Part shown: one piece after another, positions 26,963 to 36,145 of the stretch
Layout of the letters: the number at the start of each line of letters is the position of its first letter
Position numbering within the stretch: the stretch's first letter is position 1
NCBI GenBank assembly: GCA_934746015.1
Contig: CAKVEW010000022.1
Location: 1-53,180 of the forward strand
DNA length: 53,180 bases
Direction: 5' to 3'
DNA from: an uncultured Clostridium sp.
GTDB taxonomy: Bacteria > Bacillota > Clostridia > Clostridiales > Clostridiaceae
Made by a program: the position numbers and the translations under genes
Notes under the pieces: model-generated
The model's input: the letters and a program-made list of their open reading frames with translations, nothing else
The model's database searches: none
Told to the model about the DNA's origin: nothing

Positions 26963-27436
26963 TTAAAACTTCTCCATAAGCTCTGAAATCAATTCATCAG
27001 GCACTAAGCCATTAATATTTCCTCCGAATTTAGCCACTTGTTTTACTGAAGATGAGCTTACATATGAAAATTCTGACGAAGTCATCATAAATACAGTTTC
27101 AATATCTGAATCAAGCTTTGAATTCATAAGTGCCATCTGAAACTCATATTCAAAATCTGACATAGTTCTAAGACCTTTTAAAATCACTTTTGAATTATGC
27201 ATCTTTGCAAAATCAACTAATAATCCGTCAAAACTTAAGACTTCAACATTATCTAAATTTTTTGTGACTCTTTTTATTAAATCTACTCTCTCTTCAATAG
27301 TAAATAAACAATTTTTATCCATATTAACTAAAACTGCTACAATTACTTTATCATATATTTTTGCTCCCCTAGTTATAATATCTAAATGGCCGTTTGTGAT
27401 TGGATCAAAACTTCCTGGATAAATAGCAATATTCAT
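26963..27436 (-). CDS. coaD: Phosphopantetheine adenylyltransferase
   Basis: CoaD joins ATP and 4'-phosphopantetheine to form dephospho-CoA, the fourth step of coenzyme A synthesis. The 157-aa protein (ATG 27436, AAGGTGAG upstream) begins [19 protein letters not shown] with the TNGH nucleotidyltransferase motif. [15 protein letters not shown] and the C-terminal [14 protein letters not shown] are also characteristic. It follows rsmD by 17 bp, a pairing conserved in most bacteria. Another CoA gene, coaBC, lies elsewhere in this window. Confidence 0.98.
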   Translation of the reverse strand: MNIAIYPGSFDPITNGHLDIITRGAKIYDKVIVAVLVNMDKNCLFTIEERVDLIKRVTKNLDNVEVLSFDGLLVDFAKMHNSKVILKGLRTMSDFEYEFQMALMNSKLDSDIETVFMMTSSEFSYVSSSSVKQVAKFGGNINGLVPDELISELMEKF

Positions 27437-27453
27437 TTCTCTCACCTTTTTAT

Positions 27454-28008
27454 TTACTCCTCGTTATTATATATACATACTGTTGTATTTCCATATTTTT
27501 TACTTTTAATTAATTTTATTTCTTTATATCCTAAATAGATTTCTTCTATAGAATCTATTTTTGTTACTATTATTCCATCTTTTCTTAATAGATTGTTTTC
27601 TTTTATAATCTCTATTGCTTTAGGAATCATTTCCTTACAATATGGTGGATCTATAAAAATAATATCAAATACCTTCCCTTTTTTGCTTAAGATTTTTAAA
27701 GCATCATAAGAATCTGAATTAAGCGGAAAACAAAAATCTTGAAATTTTAAATTTTCAACATTTTGTTTTAATATTGGAAAAGTTGTGTTACTTTTATCAA
27801 TTAAATATACTTCCTTAGCACCTCTACTTGCTGCTTCAAGCCCAAGACTTCCAGTTCCTGCAAAAACATCTACAACAACAGAATCTGGAATATAGTTTTG
27901 TATTATACTAAACATAGACTCCTTAACCCTATCTAAAGTAGGTCTCGTTTCCATTGTATCGGGAGGTAATAACTTACGTCCTCTTGCTTTTCCTGCTATT
28001 ATTCTCAT
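27454..28008 (-). CDS. rsmD: 16S rRNA (guanine966-N2)-methyltransferase RsmD
   Basis: RsmD methylates G966 of 16S rRNA late in 30S assembly. The 184-aa protein has the N-terminal [13 protein letters not shown], the SAM-binding [18 protein letters not shown] (about 48-65) and the catalytic IFIDPPY motif (about 117-123) of N2-guanine and N6-adenine methylases. It lies between recG and coaD, as usual in Firmicutes. Start ATG with AAGGAGG. Confidence 0.96.
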   Translation of the reverse strand: MRIIAGKARGRKLLPPDTMETRPTLDRVKESMFSIIQNYIPDSVVVDVFAGTGSLGLEAASRGAKEVYLIDKSNTTFPILKQNVENLKFQDFCFPLNSDSYDALKILSKKGKVFDIIFIDPPYCKEMIPKAIEIIKENNLLRKDGIIVTKIDSIEEIYLGYKEIKLIKSKKYGNTTVCIYNNEE

Positions 28009-28072
28009 TTAATTTCCTCCTTAGGTACTAATAATATAATTTTAACATAATATTTATTTATATACAATTTAT

Positions 28073-30103
28073 TTAATTAAAACAAATATATCGACTATAT
28101 CTTTCAAGAGATTTGGATATTTCATTACATAGCTTTACATTTTTAACTTCATTAGAATTAATTAATTTACCTGCCTCATGTCTTGCACACTTCAAAATAT
28201 CAATATCCTCATATATATCTGCTAATACTAATCCTATATCTCCACTTTGTCTTAGTCCAAACATTTCACCGGCTCCTCTTAATTTTAAGTCTTGCTCCGA
28301 AATATAAAATCCGTCTGTAGAGCTTGTCATTATTTCCATTCTTTTTTTTGTTTTTTCATTTTTAGCATTTCCTATTAAAATACAATAGGATTCATATTCT
28401 CCTCTACCAACTCTACCTCTTAATTGATGAAGCTGAGCTAATCCGAATCTCTCTGAATTTTCTATTATCATAATAGATGCATTAGGAACATTTACACCAA
28501 CTTCTATAACAGTAGTAGAAATAATAACTTTAATTTCATTTTCTTTAAATAAACCTATTATTTCATCTTTTTCTTTTGGCTTCATTTTGCCATGTAGTAT
28601 CTCTACTCTAATGTTCTTAAAAACATCTTCTTTTAATTCCTCATATAACTTTTCCACAGAATTTAATTCCATCTTTTCATTTTCTTCAATTAAAGGACAA
28701 ACTATATATACTTGCCTTCCTTTTTTTATTTCTTCTAAGGCCAATAAATACGCTGACATCCTTTCATTTTCAGAATAAAACCTTGTATCTATTTTTTTTC
28801 TTCCTGGAGGAAGCTTATCTATTATTGATACATCTAAATCAGAATACATATATAAAGCTAAAGTTCTAGGAATGGGAGTTGCTGTCATTACTAATACATC
28901 TGGTCTTCTGGCTTTATTTATTAATTTATTTCTTTGTTCAACACCAAATCTATGCTGTTCATCAGTTATTACTAAACCTAAATTCTTAAACTCCACATCT
29001 TCCTGAATTAATGCGTGAGTTCCAATAACAAGCATAGGTTTACCCTCTGCTATCTTTTCTTTTATTCTCCTTTTTTCCTTTAAGCTAGTGCTTCCTGTTA
29101 AAATCTCTACATCTAAATCAAAGTTCTTATAAATCTTTAATGCCTCTAAATAATGTTGATTAGCTAAAATTTCAGTAGGTGCCATTAAAGCTCCTTGATA
29201 GCCATTTTTCAAAACATTAAATAAGGCTATTAATGCTACTATGGTCTTCCCACTACCTACGTCCCCTTGAATTAATCTATTCATAGAATATTTGCTTTTT
29301 TGGTCTCTTAGAATATCCCTTACAACATTAGTTTGTGCATCTGTTAATTTAAAAGGCAGCGCCTCTTTTAAATCCTTTAATTCATCATGCCAATAAAAAG
29401 ATATTCCATCATTATTTCTTAATTTATTTTTAAGTAACAATAATTTCATTGAATAAGTAAAAAGTTCTTGAAATTTAAGTCTTGAAATAGCACTATTTAA
29501 CTCAATCTTTCCCTTTGGAAAATGTATATCTCTAATTGCAGTATCTAAGTCAATCATTTTGTATCTATCTAAAATATCTTTTGGTAAATTATCAGTAATA
29601 ATAACTTTATCTAATACTTGGTTAATTATTTTCGCAATTACCTTATCATTTAAATCACCCTTTAGAGGATACTTAGGTATTATTTCACTTTTTTTAGCAT
29701 CATTACATCCTATTATAGGATTAATTACCTCTAACATTTTTCCATTTCTTTTAAATTTACCTACTAAGTCATAAGAGGTATTAAGATTAAAATTATTTTT
29801 TATATACCTTTGATTGAACCATTTTCCTAAAACAATATGCCCTTTATAATCGAATTTTATTGTTGATATAATTTTTCCATTTTTTGTTTTTATATCCCTA
29901 TCATAGCCTATAACTCTACAACTTAATATCTGTTTTTCTTCACCATCAATTTCATCAAATTCTACATCGCCTCTTACAAATTCATAATCCCTTGGAAAGT
30001 ATAAAAGCAAATCATATATTGTAAAAATTCCACATTTATTTAACTTCTCAGTAAGCTTCGGACCTACACCTTTCAAAGTTGAGACTTCCATTGATATATT
30101 CAT
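28073..30103 (-). CDS. recG: ATP-dependent DNA helicase RecG
   Basis: RecG reverses stalled forks and moves Holliday junctions. The 676-aa protein has an N-terminal wedge/OB domain (about 55-150), then the helicase motifs GDVGSGKT (Walker A, about 275), APTEILANQH, DEQHRFG, TATPIPRT and the motif VI region QLRGRVGRG. The C-terminus has the RecG pattern TTDGFYISEQDLKLRGAGEMFGLRQSG. It sits downstream of fakA, as in Bacillus, but a terminator-like hairpin separates the two. Confidence 0.98.
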   Translation of the reverse strand: MNISMEVSTLKGVGPKLTEKLNKCGIFTIYDLLLYFPRDYEFVRGDVEFDEIDGEEKQILSCRVIGYDRDIKTKNGKIISTIKFDYKGHIVLGKWFNQRYIKNNFNLNTSYDLVGKFKRNGKMLEVINPIIGCNDAKKSEIIPKYPLKGDLNDKVIAKIINQVLDKVIITDNLPKDILDRYKMIDLDTAIRDIHFPKGKIELNSAISRLKFQELFTYSMKLLLLKNKLRNNDGISFYWHDELKDLKEALPFKLTDAQTNVVRDILRDQKSKYSMNRLIQGDVGSGKTIVALIALFNVLKNGYQGALMAPTEILANQHYLEALKIYKNFDLDVEILTGSTSLKEKRRIKEKIAEGKPMLVIGTHALIQEDVEFKNLGLVITDEQHRFGVEQRNKLINKARRPDVLVMTATPIPRTLALYMYSDLDVSIIDKLPPGRKKIDTRFYSENERMSAYLLALEEIKKGRQVYIVCPLIEENEKMELNSVEKLYEELKEDVFKNIRVEILHGKMKPKEKDEIIGLFKENEIKVIISTTVIEVGVNVPNASIMIIENSERFGLAQLHQLRGRVGRGEYESYCILIGNAKNEKTKKRMEIMTSSTDGFYISEQDLKLRGAGEMFGLRQSGDIGLVLADIYEDIDILKCARHEAGKLINSNEVKNVKLCNEISKSLERYSRYICFN

Positions 30104-30182
30104 TTACTCACCTCAAAATTTTATTACTAAATATTCATTTTTCTATGGATAACATAGAAAATGAACATTTTAAAATTAAAGA

Positions 30183-30204
30183 AAAAACTCCTTTCGGAGT
30201 TTTT
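30183..30204 (-). terminator. fakA terminator
   Basis: A 9-bp stem AAAAACTCC/GGAGTTTTT with a 4-nt loop, with a T-run built into the 3' arm, about 42 bp after the fakA stop. Between it and recG another imperfect hairpin of about 13 bp lies at 30134-30166. Confidence 0.75.
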
Positions 30205-30245
30205 AAAAAAATATTTAGAGCTGCTAAAAGCAACTCCTTTTAGGC

Positions 30246-31889
30246 TTATTCTACTGACATTAAGAAATAGTAAAGAGGTTGTGCTCCTCTGTAACATTGA
30301 ACATCTAAGTCTTCATACTTTTCTTCTATCTTATTTGCAAATTCAGTTGCTTCTTCTTCAGAAACATCTGCTCCATATAATATAGTTATAAGTTCACTTT
30401 CATCATCTATCATTTCAGAAAGTACTTCCTCTGCTACATTAATATAAGATGATCCAACTTTCTTAATTTTACCTTCAATTAATCCAAGCATATTGCCTTC
30501 TTTAATTTCTATTCCATCCATTTCTGTATCTCTTACTGCGTAAGTTACAGATCCTGTTTTAACCATATCAATAGCTTCTTTTAAAGCTTCCTCATTTTCA
30601 TCAACTTCTGCTTCTGAATTAAACATTGTAACACAAGTAATACCTTGTGGTATTGAAGTAGTTGGTATTACTCTAACATCTTTATCAGAAATTTCAGCAG
30701 CTTGATTTGCAGACATTATTATATTCTTATTATTTGGCAATACAAATATATGCTCTGCATTTAATTTAGAAATACATTCCATTATATCTTGAGTAGAAGG
30801 GTTCATAGTTTGACCACCTTCAATTACATAATCTACTCCAAGATCTTTAAATATGTTTGTAATTCCTTCTCCCATTGCAACTGCAACAAAAGCATATTTT
30901 TTCTTTTCAGCTTCTACTACTTCTTCTTTATGTTCATCTTTTAGTTTATATTCTTCTTTTGATAAAAGAACCTCTCTATGTTCTTCTCTCATATTATCAA
31001 TTTTAATTTTAGATAATTCTCCTAATTGAACTGCCTTAGCTAATACAGCTCCTGGATCATTAGTATGAATATGGACTTTTATAACATCTTCATATCCAAC
31101 TACAACTTGTGAGTCTCCCATAGGTATTATGTCATCTCTAAATTTATCTGCTTTGCTAGCATCTGCTAAAATAATAAATTCAGTACAGTAACCAAATTTA
31201 ATATCTATGTCCTCAGTTCCTTGAGCTCCTTGCATCTTGGCTTCTGATGGTTTTATATCTTTAATTTCAGCTTTAATGTCATCTCTTAATGCTTCAAGCA
31301 TTCCTTTTAATATAATATATAATCCCATCCCACCTGAATCAACTACTTTTGCCTTCTTAAGAGCTGGTAAAAGTTCTGGTGTTTTATCAAGCATAACCTT
31401 TGCTTCTTTAACAACAATATCCATTAAATCTACTATATCTTTAGCATCTGTATCTATTGCTGCCTCAGATGATGCTCTTATTACTGAAAGTATAGTTCCT
31501 TCTGTAGGTCTCATAACAGCCTTATAAGCAGCTTTACTACCTTCTTGTAATGCTATAGCAAGTTCAACTGAATCTATTGCTGTTTTTCCTTCTAATCCCT
31601 TTGATATTCCTCTAAGTATTTGTGAAAGAATAACACCTGAATTTCCTCTTGCTCCCATTAAAGCTCCTTTAGCAAGCTTTTTTGAAGCCTCTCCAATAGA
31701 TTCTGTATTTAATCCTTCTATTTCTTTAACAGCTGCTTTAAAAGTAGCAGACATGTTAGTTCCTGTATCTCCATCTGGTACTGGGAATACATTCAATGAG
31801 TTAACATACTCACTTTCTTCTAACAATATATTGCTAGCATTAACAACCATGTTATAAAAATCATGGCCATTTATTGTCTGATATTTCAT
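30246..31889 (-). CDS. fakA: Fatty acid kinase catalytic subunit FakA (YloV, DAK2 family)
   Basis: FakA phosphorylates fatty acids held by a FakB binding protein, feeding exogenous acids to PlsX/PlsY. The 547-aa protein has the DAK2-type kinase domain (about 1-200: NVFPVPDGDTGTNMSATF, GARGNSGVILSQILRG, DSGGMGLYIIL). A middle region and a C-terminal DegV-like domain (about 330-547) follow, as in B. subtilis YloV. It follows an Asp23-family gene by 12 bp, the conserved yloU-yloV pair. The partner fakB is not in the window; plsX is. Confidence 0.93.
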   Translation of the reverse strand: MKYQTINGHDFYNMVVNASNILLEESEYVNSLNVFPVPDGDTGTNMSATFKAAVKEIEGLNTESIGEASKKLAKGALMGARGNSGVILSQILRGISKGLEGKTAIDSVELAIALQEGSKAAYKAVMRPTEGTILSVIRASSEAAIDTDAKDIVDLMDIVVKEAKVMLDKTPELLPALKKAKVVDSGGMGLYIILKGMLEALRDDIKAEIKDIKPSEAKMQGAQGTEDIDIKFGYCTEFIILADASKADKFRDDIIPMGDSQVVVGYEDVIKVHIHTNDPGAVLAKAVQLGELSKIKIDNMREEHREVLLSKEEYKLKDEHKEEVVEAEKKKYAFVAVAMGEGITNIFKDLGVDYVIEGGQTMNPSTQDIMECISKLNAEHIFVLPNNKNIIMSANQAAEISDKDVRVIPTTSIPQGITCVTMFNSEAEVDENEEALKEAIDMVKTGSVTYAVRDTEMDGIEIKEGNMLGLIEGKIKKVGSSYINVAEEVLSEMIDDESELITILYGADVSEEEATEFANKIEEKYEDLDVQCYRGAQPLYYFLMSVE

Positions 31890-31900
31890 CTTTTTACCTC

Positions 31901-32248
31901 CTAGACTCTCACTGCTTGAACATTTACTGTAACAGATGAAACTTTTAATCCAGTAAAGTTTTCCACACTATAACGTACCTTTTGTATTATGTTATTTGCT
32001 ATTTCAGAAATCTTAGTTCCATATTCAACCATAACAAATAATTCAACCACTAATTTATCATTATCAAATTTTAGCTTAACGCCTTTGCTTAAATTTTCTA
32101 TTCTCATTAATTCCCATAATCCTTCAGTTGCATTCTTGGAAACCATTCCTACGACACCATAGCATTCCATAGTTGATAAACCAACTATTTTTGCAAGCAC
32201 CTCTTCAGAATAATGTATATTTCCAAGTTCATTTGAATATCCTACCAT
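31901..32248 (-). CDS. Asp23/Gls24 family protein (YloU-like)
   Basis: The 115-aa protein has the Asp23 family form: an N-terminal GNIHYSEEVLAKIVGLSTMECYGVVGM and a C-terminal GLKVSSVTVNVQAV. Family members are abundant envelope-associated or alkaline-shock proteins; the YloU branch is uncharacterised. No membrane anchor is visible. It is divergent from rpmB and co-transcribed with fakA. Minus-strand TTGAAT-17-TAAAAT about 75 bp upstream may be its promoter. The ribosome binding site is AAGGAGG. Confidence 0.92.
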   Translation of the reverse strand: MVGYSNELGNIHYSEEVLAKIVGLSTMECYGVVGMVSKNATEGLWELMRIENLSKGVKLKFDNDKLVVELFVMVEYGTKISEIANNIIQKVRYSVENFTGLKVSSVTVNVQAVRV

Positions 32249-32486
32249 ATAGAAACCTCCTTATCAATATCTATACACTATATTTTATATTACTTATATT
32301 TATTATTCAAGTAAATATTACATAGCTTATTATATGAAGCTATTATAAACTATATTAAATCCTTGATTTTAAAAGTTTTTTTCATTTTTTTATTATTTTC
32401 CCTTGCTTTTATAATAGGTACTATGTTAAAATTTAATCTGTCCTATTGAAGAGAAATTATCTTCAAAAACAAGGAGGTGTTTTCAA

Positions 32487-32678
32487 GTGGCAAGAAGATG
32501 CGAAGTTTGTAATAAAGGGGTTGTATCTGGAACACAATACTCCCATTCACATCGTCAATCAAAGAGAACTTGGGCTCCTAACATAAAGAGAGTAAAGGCT
32601 TTAGTTAATGGAACACCAAAAACAGTTCATGTATGTACAAGATGCCTTAGATCTGGTAAGGTTCAAAGAGCAATATAA
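32487..32678 (+). CDS. rpmB: 50S ribosomal protein L28
   Basis: The 63-aa protein MARRCEVCNKGVVSGTQYSH has the zinc-binding CEVC and CTRC pairs of the Cys4 form of L28. The start is GTG, with AAGGAGG 9 nt upstream. As in Bacillus, rpmB faces away from the yloU-fakA pair and toward spoVM. A perfect palindromic terminator follows. A plus-strand TTGCTT about 60 bp upstream with TAAAAT 18 nt later may be its promoter. Confidence 0.97.
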   Translation: MARRCEVCNKGVVSGTQYSHSHRQSKRTWAPNIKRVKALVNGTPKTVHVCTRCLRSGKVQRAI

Positions 32679-32686
32679 GTTCAAAT

Positions 32687-32718
32687 AAAAAATGCAATTG
32701 TTAACAATTGCATTTTTT
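32687..32718. terminator. Bidirectional terminator between rpmB and spoVM
   Basis: A perfect 16-bp inverted repeat without a spacer (AATGCAATTGTT and its complement, flanked by A and T runs), 8 bp after the rpmB stop and 31 bp after the spoVM stop on the other strand. It should work both ways. Confidence 0.9.
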
Positions 32719-32749
32719 ATTTTTAATACATTATTATTTTTCATATGTA

Positions 32750-32821
32750 TTATCTTTTTCTTCTAAAAAATTTAATTAAATTAGATAAAAACTTAGGTAA
32801 CTTTATAGCTATTATCTTCAT
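32750..32821 (-). CDS. spoVM: Stage V sporulation protein M (23 aa)
   Basis: SpoVM is a tiny amphipathic peptide that recognises the convex forespore membrane and anchors SpoIVA for coat and cortex assembly. The frame starts MKIIAIKLPKFLSN and ends in a basic tail, FFRRKR. The IKLPKFL core, including the key proline, is identical to the B. subtilis protein (MKFYTIKLPKFL). The site GGAGG is 6 nt from the ATG. The position between thiN and rpmB is the same as in Bacillus. A sigma-E-like -10 (CATACAAT) lies upstream. Confidence 0.93.
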   Translation of the reverse strand: MKIIAIKLPKFLSNLIKFFRRKR

Positions 32822-32838
32822 ACTAGACCTCCATAAAA

Positions 32839-32889
32839 AATCACTCATCTCTTATATACATTGTATGCAAATAAATAAAATGAGTGATT
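32839..32889 (-). promoter_or_regulatory. thiN terminator with sigma-E-like spoVM promoter in its loop
   Basis: AATCACTCAT (32880-32889) and its complement (32839-32848) form a 10-bp stem with TTTTTT following on the minus strand, a terminator for thiN. The 31-nt loop holds CATACAAT (32860-32867), a perfect sigma-E -10. The -35 is poor. A transcript begun there would start near 32853 and contain only the 3' arm, so it could not form the terminator. Confidence 0.6.
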
Positions 32890-32896
32890 ATTTTTT

Positions 32897-33532
32897 TTAA
32901 TCATTTGTATAAAGAATCATTACAATCCCACTATCAAAAGTTATTTCTATTTCTTCTTCTAAAAATTCATTAGATGTAGTTATACTATCACCTAGTTTTA
33001 AATTAAAATTAGTCAAATTATATTTAGCTCCACTTATGTTAAAATTCTTAACTTCCTCACAGTAAGCTTGGAAAGAAATAATATCGCCTTTATTTCCTTT
33101 TAAAGTAATTGATTTATCAGTTAAAAATATATAATTATTATCATCAATGATTTTAACTTTTATAGATTTATTTAAACCTCTTAACATAAGCCCAAAATTG
33201 CTTAGTGCATGATCATATCTAGTACCAGTTGCACCTAATAATATCATTTCATCTGCACCCTTTTCAACTGCTAAATTATAAGCAAGTTCAGTATCAGTAT
33301 AATCTTTTTCTCTTTTAAACTTTATTTTTCCCAAGGCTTTAGTTTCAATAGATTTTATTATATCTTCATTTGCAGAGTCAAAGTCTCCTAATATATAATC
33401 TGGTTTTATATTATATTTATATAATACCTCACAGCCTTTATCTGCACCAATAATCATATCTACATCTTTTATTTCCCTATATAATAAATCCTTTGAAGGC
33501 TCTTTTCCTCCTGAAATAATTACAGCCTTCAT
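32897..33532 (-). CDS. thiN: Thiamine diphosphokinase
   Basis: This enzyme transfers pyrophosphate from ATP to thiamine, giving thiamine diphosphate, the cofactor that Rpe's pathway partner transketolase needs. The 211-aa protein has IGADKGCEVLYKYNIKPDYILGDFDS (N-terminal catalytic domain) and KREKDYTDTELA, with GATGTRYDHALSNF. A C-terminal beta-rich domain binds thiamine. It starts 4 bp after rpe. The rsgA-rpe-thiN-spoVM-rpmB order matches Bacillus. Confidence 0.95.
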   Translation of the reverse strand: MKAVIISGGKEPSKDLLYREIKDVDMIIGADKGCEVLYKYNIKPDYILGDFDSANEDIIKSIETKALGKIKFKREKDYTDTELAYNLAVEKGADEMILLGATGTRYDHALSNFGLMLRGLNKSIKVKIIDDNNYIFLTDKSITLKGNKGDIISFQAYCEEVKNFNISGAKYNLTNFNLKLGDSITTSNEFLEEEIEITFDSGIVMILYTND

Positions 33533-33536
33533 TTAA

Positions 33537-34181
33537 CTACCCTCTTATTGCTTCAATATTTTCTTTAAGTTTTCCATCTCCAAATATAGCTGAACCTGCC
33601 ACTAAAACATTTGCGCCAGCTTCAACAATAGCTTTAGAGTTATTTCTATCAACTCCACCATCTACTTCTATAAGTAACGATTTATTAACTTCTGAGCTCA
33701 TTTCCTTTACTTCTTTTATTTTATTTAAAGCATATGGTATGAATTTTTGTCCTCCAAAACCTGGATTTACTGACATTATTAATACTAAGTCTAGCTTTTC
33801 TATTATATCCTTTAATACGAAGGTAGGTGTACCAGGATTTAAAGAAACTCCTGCTTTAATACCTTTAGACTTTATATATTCTATAGCTCTATCAATATGT
33901 TTTTCTGCTTCATAATGAATAGTAATTATATCCGCTCCCGCTTCAACAAATTCATCTATATATCTTGATGGATTTTCTATCATTAAATGTACATCAAATA
34001 CTTTCTTTGTTTTATTTCTAATTGATTTAATTACTGGTAATCCAATGCTAATATTAGGTACAAAATTTCCATCCATTACGTCTATATGAATAAAATCTGC
34101 TCCTGCTTCATCTACTTTTACAATTTCTTCACCTAACTTTGAAAAATCTGCTGATAATATTGATGGTGATATTTTTACCAT
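33537..34181 (-). CDS. rpe: Ribulose-phosphate 3-epimerase
   Basis: Rpe interconverts ribulose 5-phosphate and xylulose 5-phosphate in the pentose phosphate pathway. The 214-aa TIM barrel shows [31 protein letters not shown], the DVHLMIENP segment, [11 protein letters not shown] and [10 protein letters not shown] with catalytic aspartates and histidines in place. Its start overlaps the end of rsgA by 7 bp, implying coupling. Confidence 0.98.
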   Translation of the reverse strand: MVKISPSILSADFSKLGEEIVKVDEAGADFIHIDVMDGNFVPNISIGLPVIKSIRNKTKKVFDVHLMIENPSRYIDEFVEAGADIITIHYEAEKHIDRAIEYIKSKGIKAGVSLNPGTPTFVLKDIIEKLDLVLIMSVNPGFGGQKFIPYALNKIKEVKEMSSEVNKSLLIEVDGGVDRNNSKAIVEAGANVLVAGSAIFGDGKLKENIEAIRG

Positions 34182-35044
34182 TTGTACTTTTCCCCCTCTT
34201 GTAATTCTTCTAATATTCTAATATAAAAATTATATCTATATTCATTTATTTTACCTTCATTTAAGGCTTTCTTAACTGCACATTCAGGTTCCTTATTATG
34301 AAGACATCCTCTAAATTTGCAGTTGTGATTGTATTCCTCAAACTCTGGGAAGCTATATCTAAGATTATCTTTATCCATAAAACTAATATCAATATTAGAA
34401 AATCCAGGACTATCTACTAAATATCCATTTTCTATTTCTATTAACTCACTATGTCTTGTAGTATGCTTTCCTCTACCTATTTTTTCTGATACAACTCCTG
34501 TTTCCATATGTGTTCTATTTATAAGGGTATTTATAAGGGTTGACTTACCAGCCCCTGAAGGCCCACACAATACTGTTTCTTCCCCTGCTAACCTTTCTTT
34601 AAGGACTTCTATTCCTAGTCCCTTCTTTGCATTTATAAATAAGACATCATATCCAATATCATTTATTTTCTTTTTTACTTCTTCTTTTTCTTCTTCAGAA
34701 GCTAAATCCATTTTATTTAAACACACTATAGAATTTATATTGTTATATTCACATAAAATTAAAAATCTATTTAAAAGGTCAAAATTTAAATCTGGATTTT
34801 TTATTGCAAATACTACAAAAGCTTGAGTAACATTTGCTACAGTAGGTCTTATTAATTCTGAGGTTCTCTCAAGTATATCTTCAATTACCCCCTTGCCATT
34901 AGATACATTAATAAGCACATTATCTCCAACCATAGGCTTCATATCTTTGTGCCTAAACTTTCCTCTAGCCTTACACTCTATAACTTCATCTTTAGTTTTA
35001 ACATAGTAAAACCCACCGATACCTTTTATTATTTTTCCTTCCAT
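34175..35044 (-). CDS. rsgA: Ribosome small subunit-dependent GTPase A
   Basis: RsgA (YloQ/CpgA) is a circularly permuted GTPase that checks late 30S maturation. I place the start at ATG 35044 (289 aa), where GGAGG lies 4 nt upstream; the longer frame to 35092 has none. An N-terminal OB fold covers about 1-65, NKMD (G4) about 115-118, the P-loop [14 protein letters not shown] about 165-178 and DSPGF (G3). A C-terminal zinc knuckle has [14 protein letters not shown]. In Bacillus it directly follows prkC. Here an IS and about 300 bp of spacers separate them, and a TTGCAT-18-TATTAT may serve as its own promoter. Confidence 0.95.
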   Translation of the reverse strand: MEGKIIKGIGGFYYVKTKDEVIECKARGKFRHKDMKPMVGDNVLINVSNGKGVIEDILERTSELIRPTVANVTQAFVVFAIKNPDLNFDLLNRFLILCEYNNINSIVCLNKMDLASEEEKEEVKKKINDIGYDVLFINAKKGLGIEVLKERLAGEETVLCGPSGAGKSTLINTLINRTHMETGVVSEKIGRGKHTTRHSELIEIENGYLVDSPGFSNIDISFMDKDNLRYSFPEFEEYNHNCKFRGCLHNKEPECAVKKALNEGKINEYRYNFYIRILEELQEGEKYKW

Positions 35045-35124
35045 AATTCCTCCAAATAATTTTATCTTCATACTTATAATAAACAGATTCAAGTGAAAAA
35101 TGCAAATAAATTTTATAAAAAAGG

Positions 35125-35183
35125 ATAGATATTATATTCTTTGCTCCGTCGCAGGCTCCAAGTCGCCAGAATATAATATCTAT
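35125..35183. repeat. 16-bp AT-rich stem with a GC-rich loop
   Basis: The arms 35125-35140 and 35168-35183 are perfectly complementary (ATAGATATTATATTCT and its inverse). They enclose a 27-nt loop rich in G and C, with GCTCC twice and GTCGC twice, very unlike the surrounding DNA. It lies between rsgA and the IS, outside both. No ORF is present. Confidence 0.7.
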
Positions 35184-35265
35184 ATACTAATATACTGAAG
35201 GAAAGGAATTTATAAAAAATTATTCACAGGGTAATATTTTTATAACTGGTCTAAAAAATAAAAAA

Positions 35266-35288
35266 GAATCAGCCTATTGGCTGATTCC
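35266..35288. repeat. Left copy of the IS target duplication (terminator hairpin)
   Basis: These 23 bases are identical to 36840-36862. Both hold the 8-bp palindrome AATCAGCC/GGCTGATT with TATT loop that is the prkC terminator. This copy is followed on the minus strand by TTTTTTATTTTTTAG, the original T-tract. Confidence 0.75.
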
Positions 35289-35297
35289 CAGTTTGTT

Positions 35298-35330
35298 GAA
35301 AAACCCCCCGTTAAAAAACAGAGGGTTTTT
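35298..35330 (-). terminator. Terminator at the 3' end of the IS transposase
   Basis: AAAAACCC and GGGTTTTT pair around a partly paired inner segment, 7 bp after the transposase stop, with the T-run in the 3' arm on the minus strand. Confidence 0.65.
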
Positions 35331-35336
35331 CTATTA

Positions 35337-36104
35337 TTAATTCTGGATAAAACTTATATATAAAATATCATGAAAAATAATATAAATATAATCCGAAAAT
35401 AGCAAAGATAGTCTTGTTGCTATCTTTTTCATATTCTGTACTGCTGCAGTTAGTAGGCATTGCTCGGACACTTTTTCGCGTCCGCGGAAGCGAGCATAGC
35501 GAAGCCCATGCAGATTTTTTGAATCCGCGAAGCTTCGCTCAACTGTTTCTTTTCTTCTATTATAAATTGCCTTTCCCTTCTCAGTTTTAAGAAAGTTCTT
35601 ATTATCATCTTTATGATTTTCCCAAATATGTCGTCTAACTATTTTATATTTAGCTTTTTCTCCAAGACATTTATCTTTATGAGGACAACACATGCAAATC
35701 TCTTCAAAACATCTATATTCTCTATAGCCTTCGCGAGTCGTAGTTTTATATATTAATGCAACATTATTAGGACAAATATAGATGTCTTTATCATAGTCAT
35801 AAATATATTTATTCTTAGTATACATTCCTTTTTTATGGGGAGAACGTCTATATGCAACTACTGGTGTTATCTCTCTATCCACAATTCCCTTGAAAATAGG
35901 ATTAGTTGAATATCCTGCATCTAAACCAATATATTTCGGCTTTATACTAAATGTTTCTTTAATTCTATCTATTCTATCTAATATTGGTTCGCTATCGCTG
36001 ACGTTACCAGGGGTAACATGTACATCCATAATAATATTATTTTTACTATCCACTGTTCTATGATCTAAATAAAAGAATCCTTCTGGTTTATTATCTCTCA
36101 TCAT
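35337..36104 (-). CDS. IS1182 transposase, C-terminal part (frame -1)
   Basis: This frame holds the second aspartate of the DDE catalytic triad in KYIGLDAGYSTNP and the glutamate in KETVERSFADSKNLHG, plus the cysteine-rich insert CFEEICMCCPHKDKC of the family. It is open upstream of the ATG at 36104 as far as 36152 (EIKQIKKSTTDPDSGYMMRD), where STTDPDSGYM is normally continuous with the N-terminal half. It therefore is not an independent gene. It is reached by a -1 shift at the A-tract 36152-36159, or was separated by a one-base indel there. Confidence 0.8.
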   Translation of the reverse strand: MMRDNKPEGFFYLDHRTVDSKNNIIMDVHVTPGNVSDSEPILDRIDRIKETFSIKPKYIGLDAGYSTNPIFKGIVDREITPVVAYRRSPHKKGMYTKNKYIYDYDKDIYICPNNVALIYKTTTREGYREYRCFEEICMCCPHKDKCLGEKAKYKIVRRHIWENHKDDNKNFLKTEKGKAIYNRRKETVERSFADSKNLHGLRYARFRGREKVSEQCLLTAAVQNMKKIATRLSLLFSDYIYIIFHDILYISFIQN

Positions 36105-36145
36105 ATATCCACTATCAGGATCGGTAGTACTTTTCTTGATTTGCT

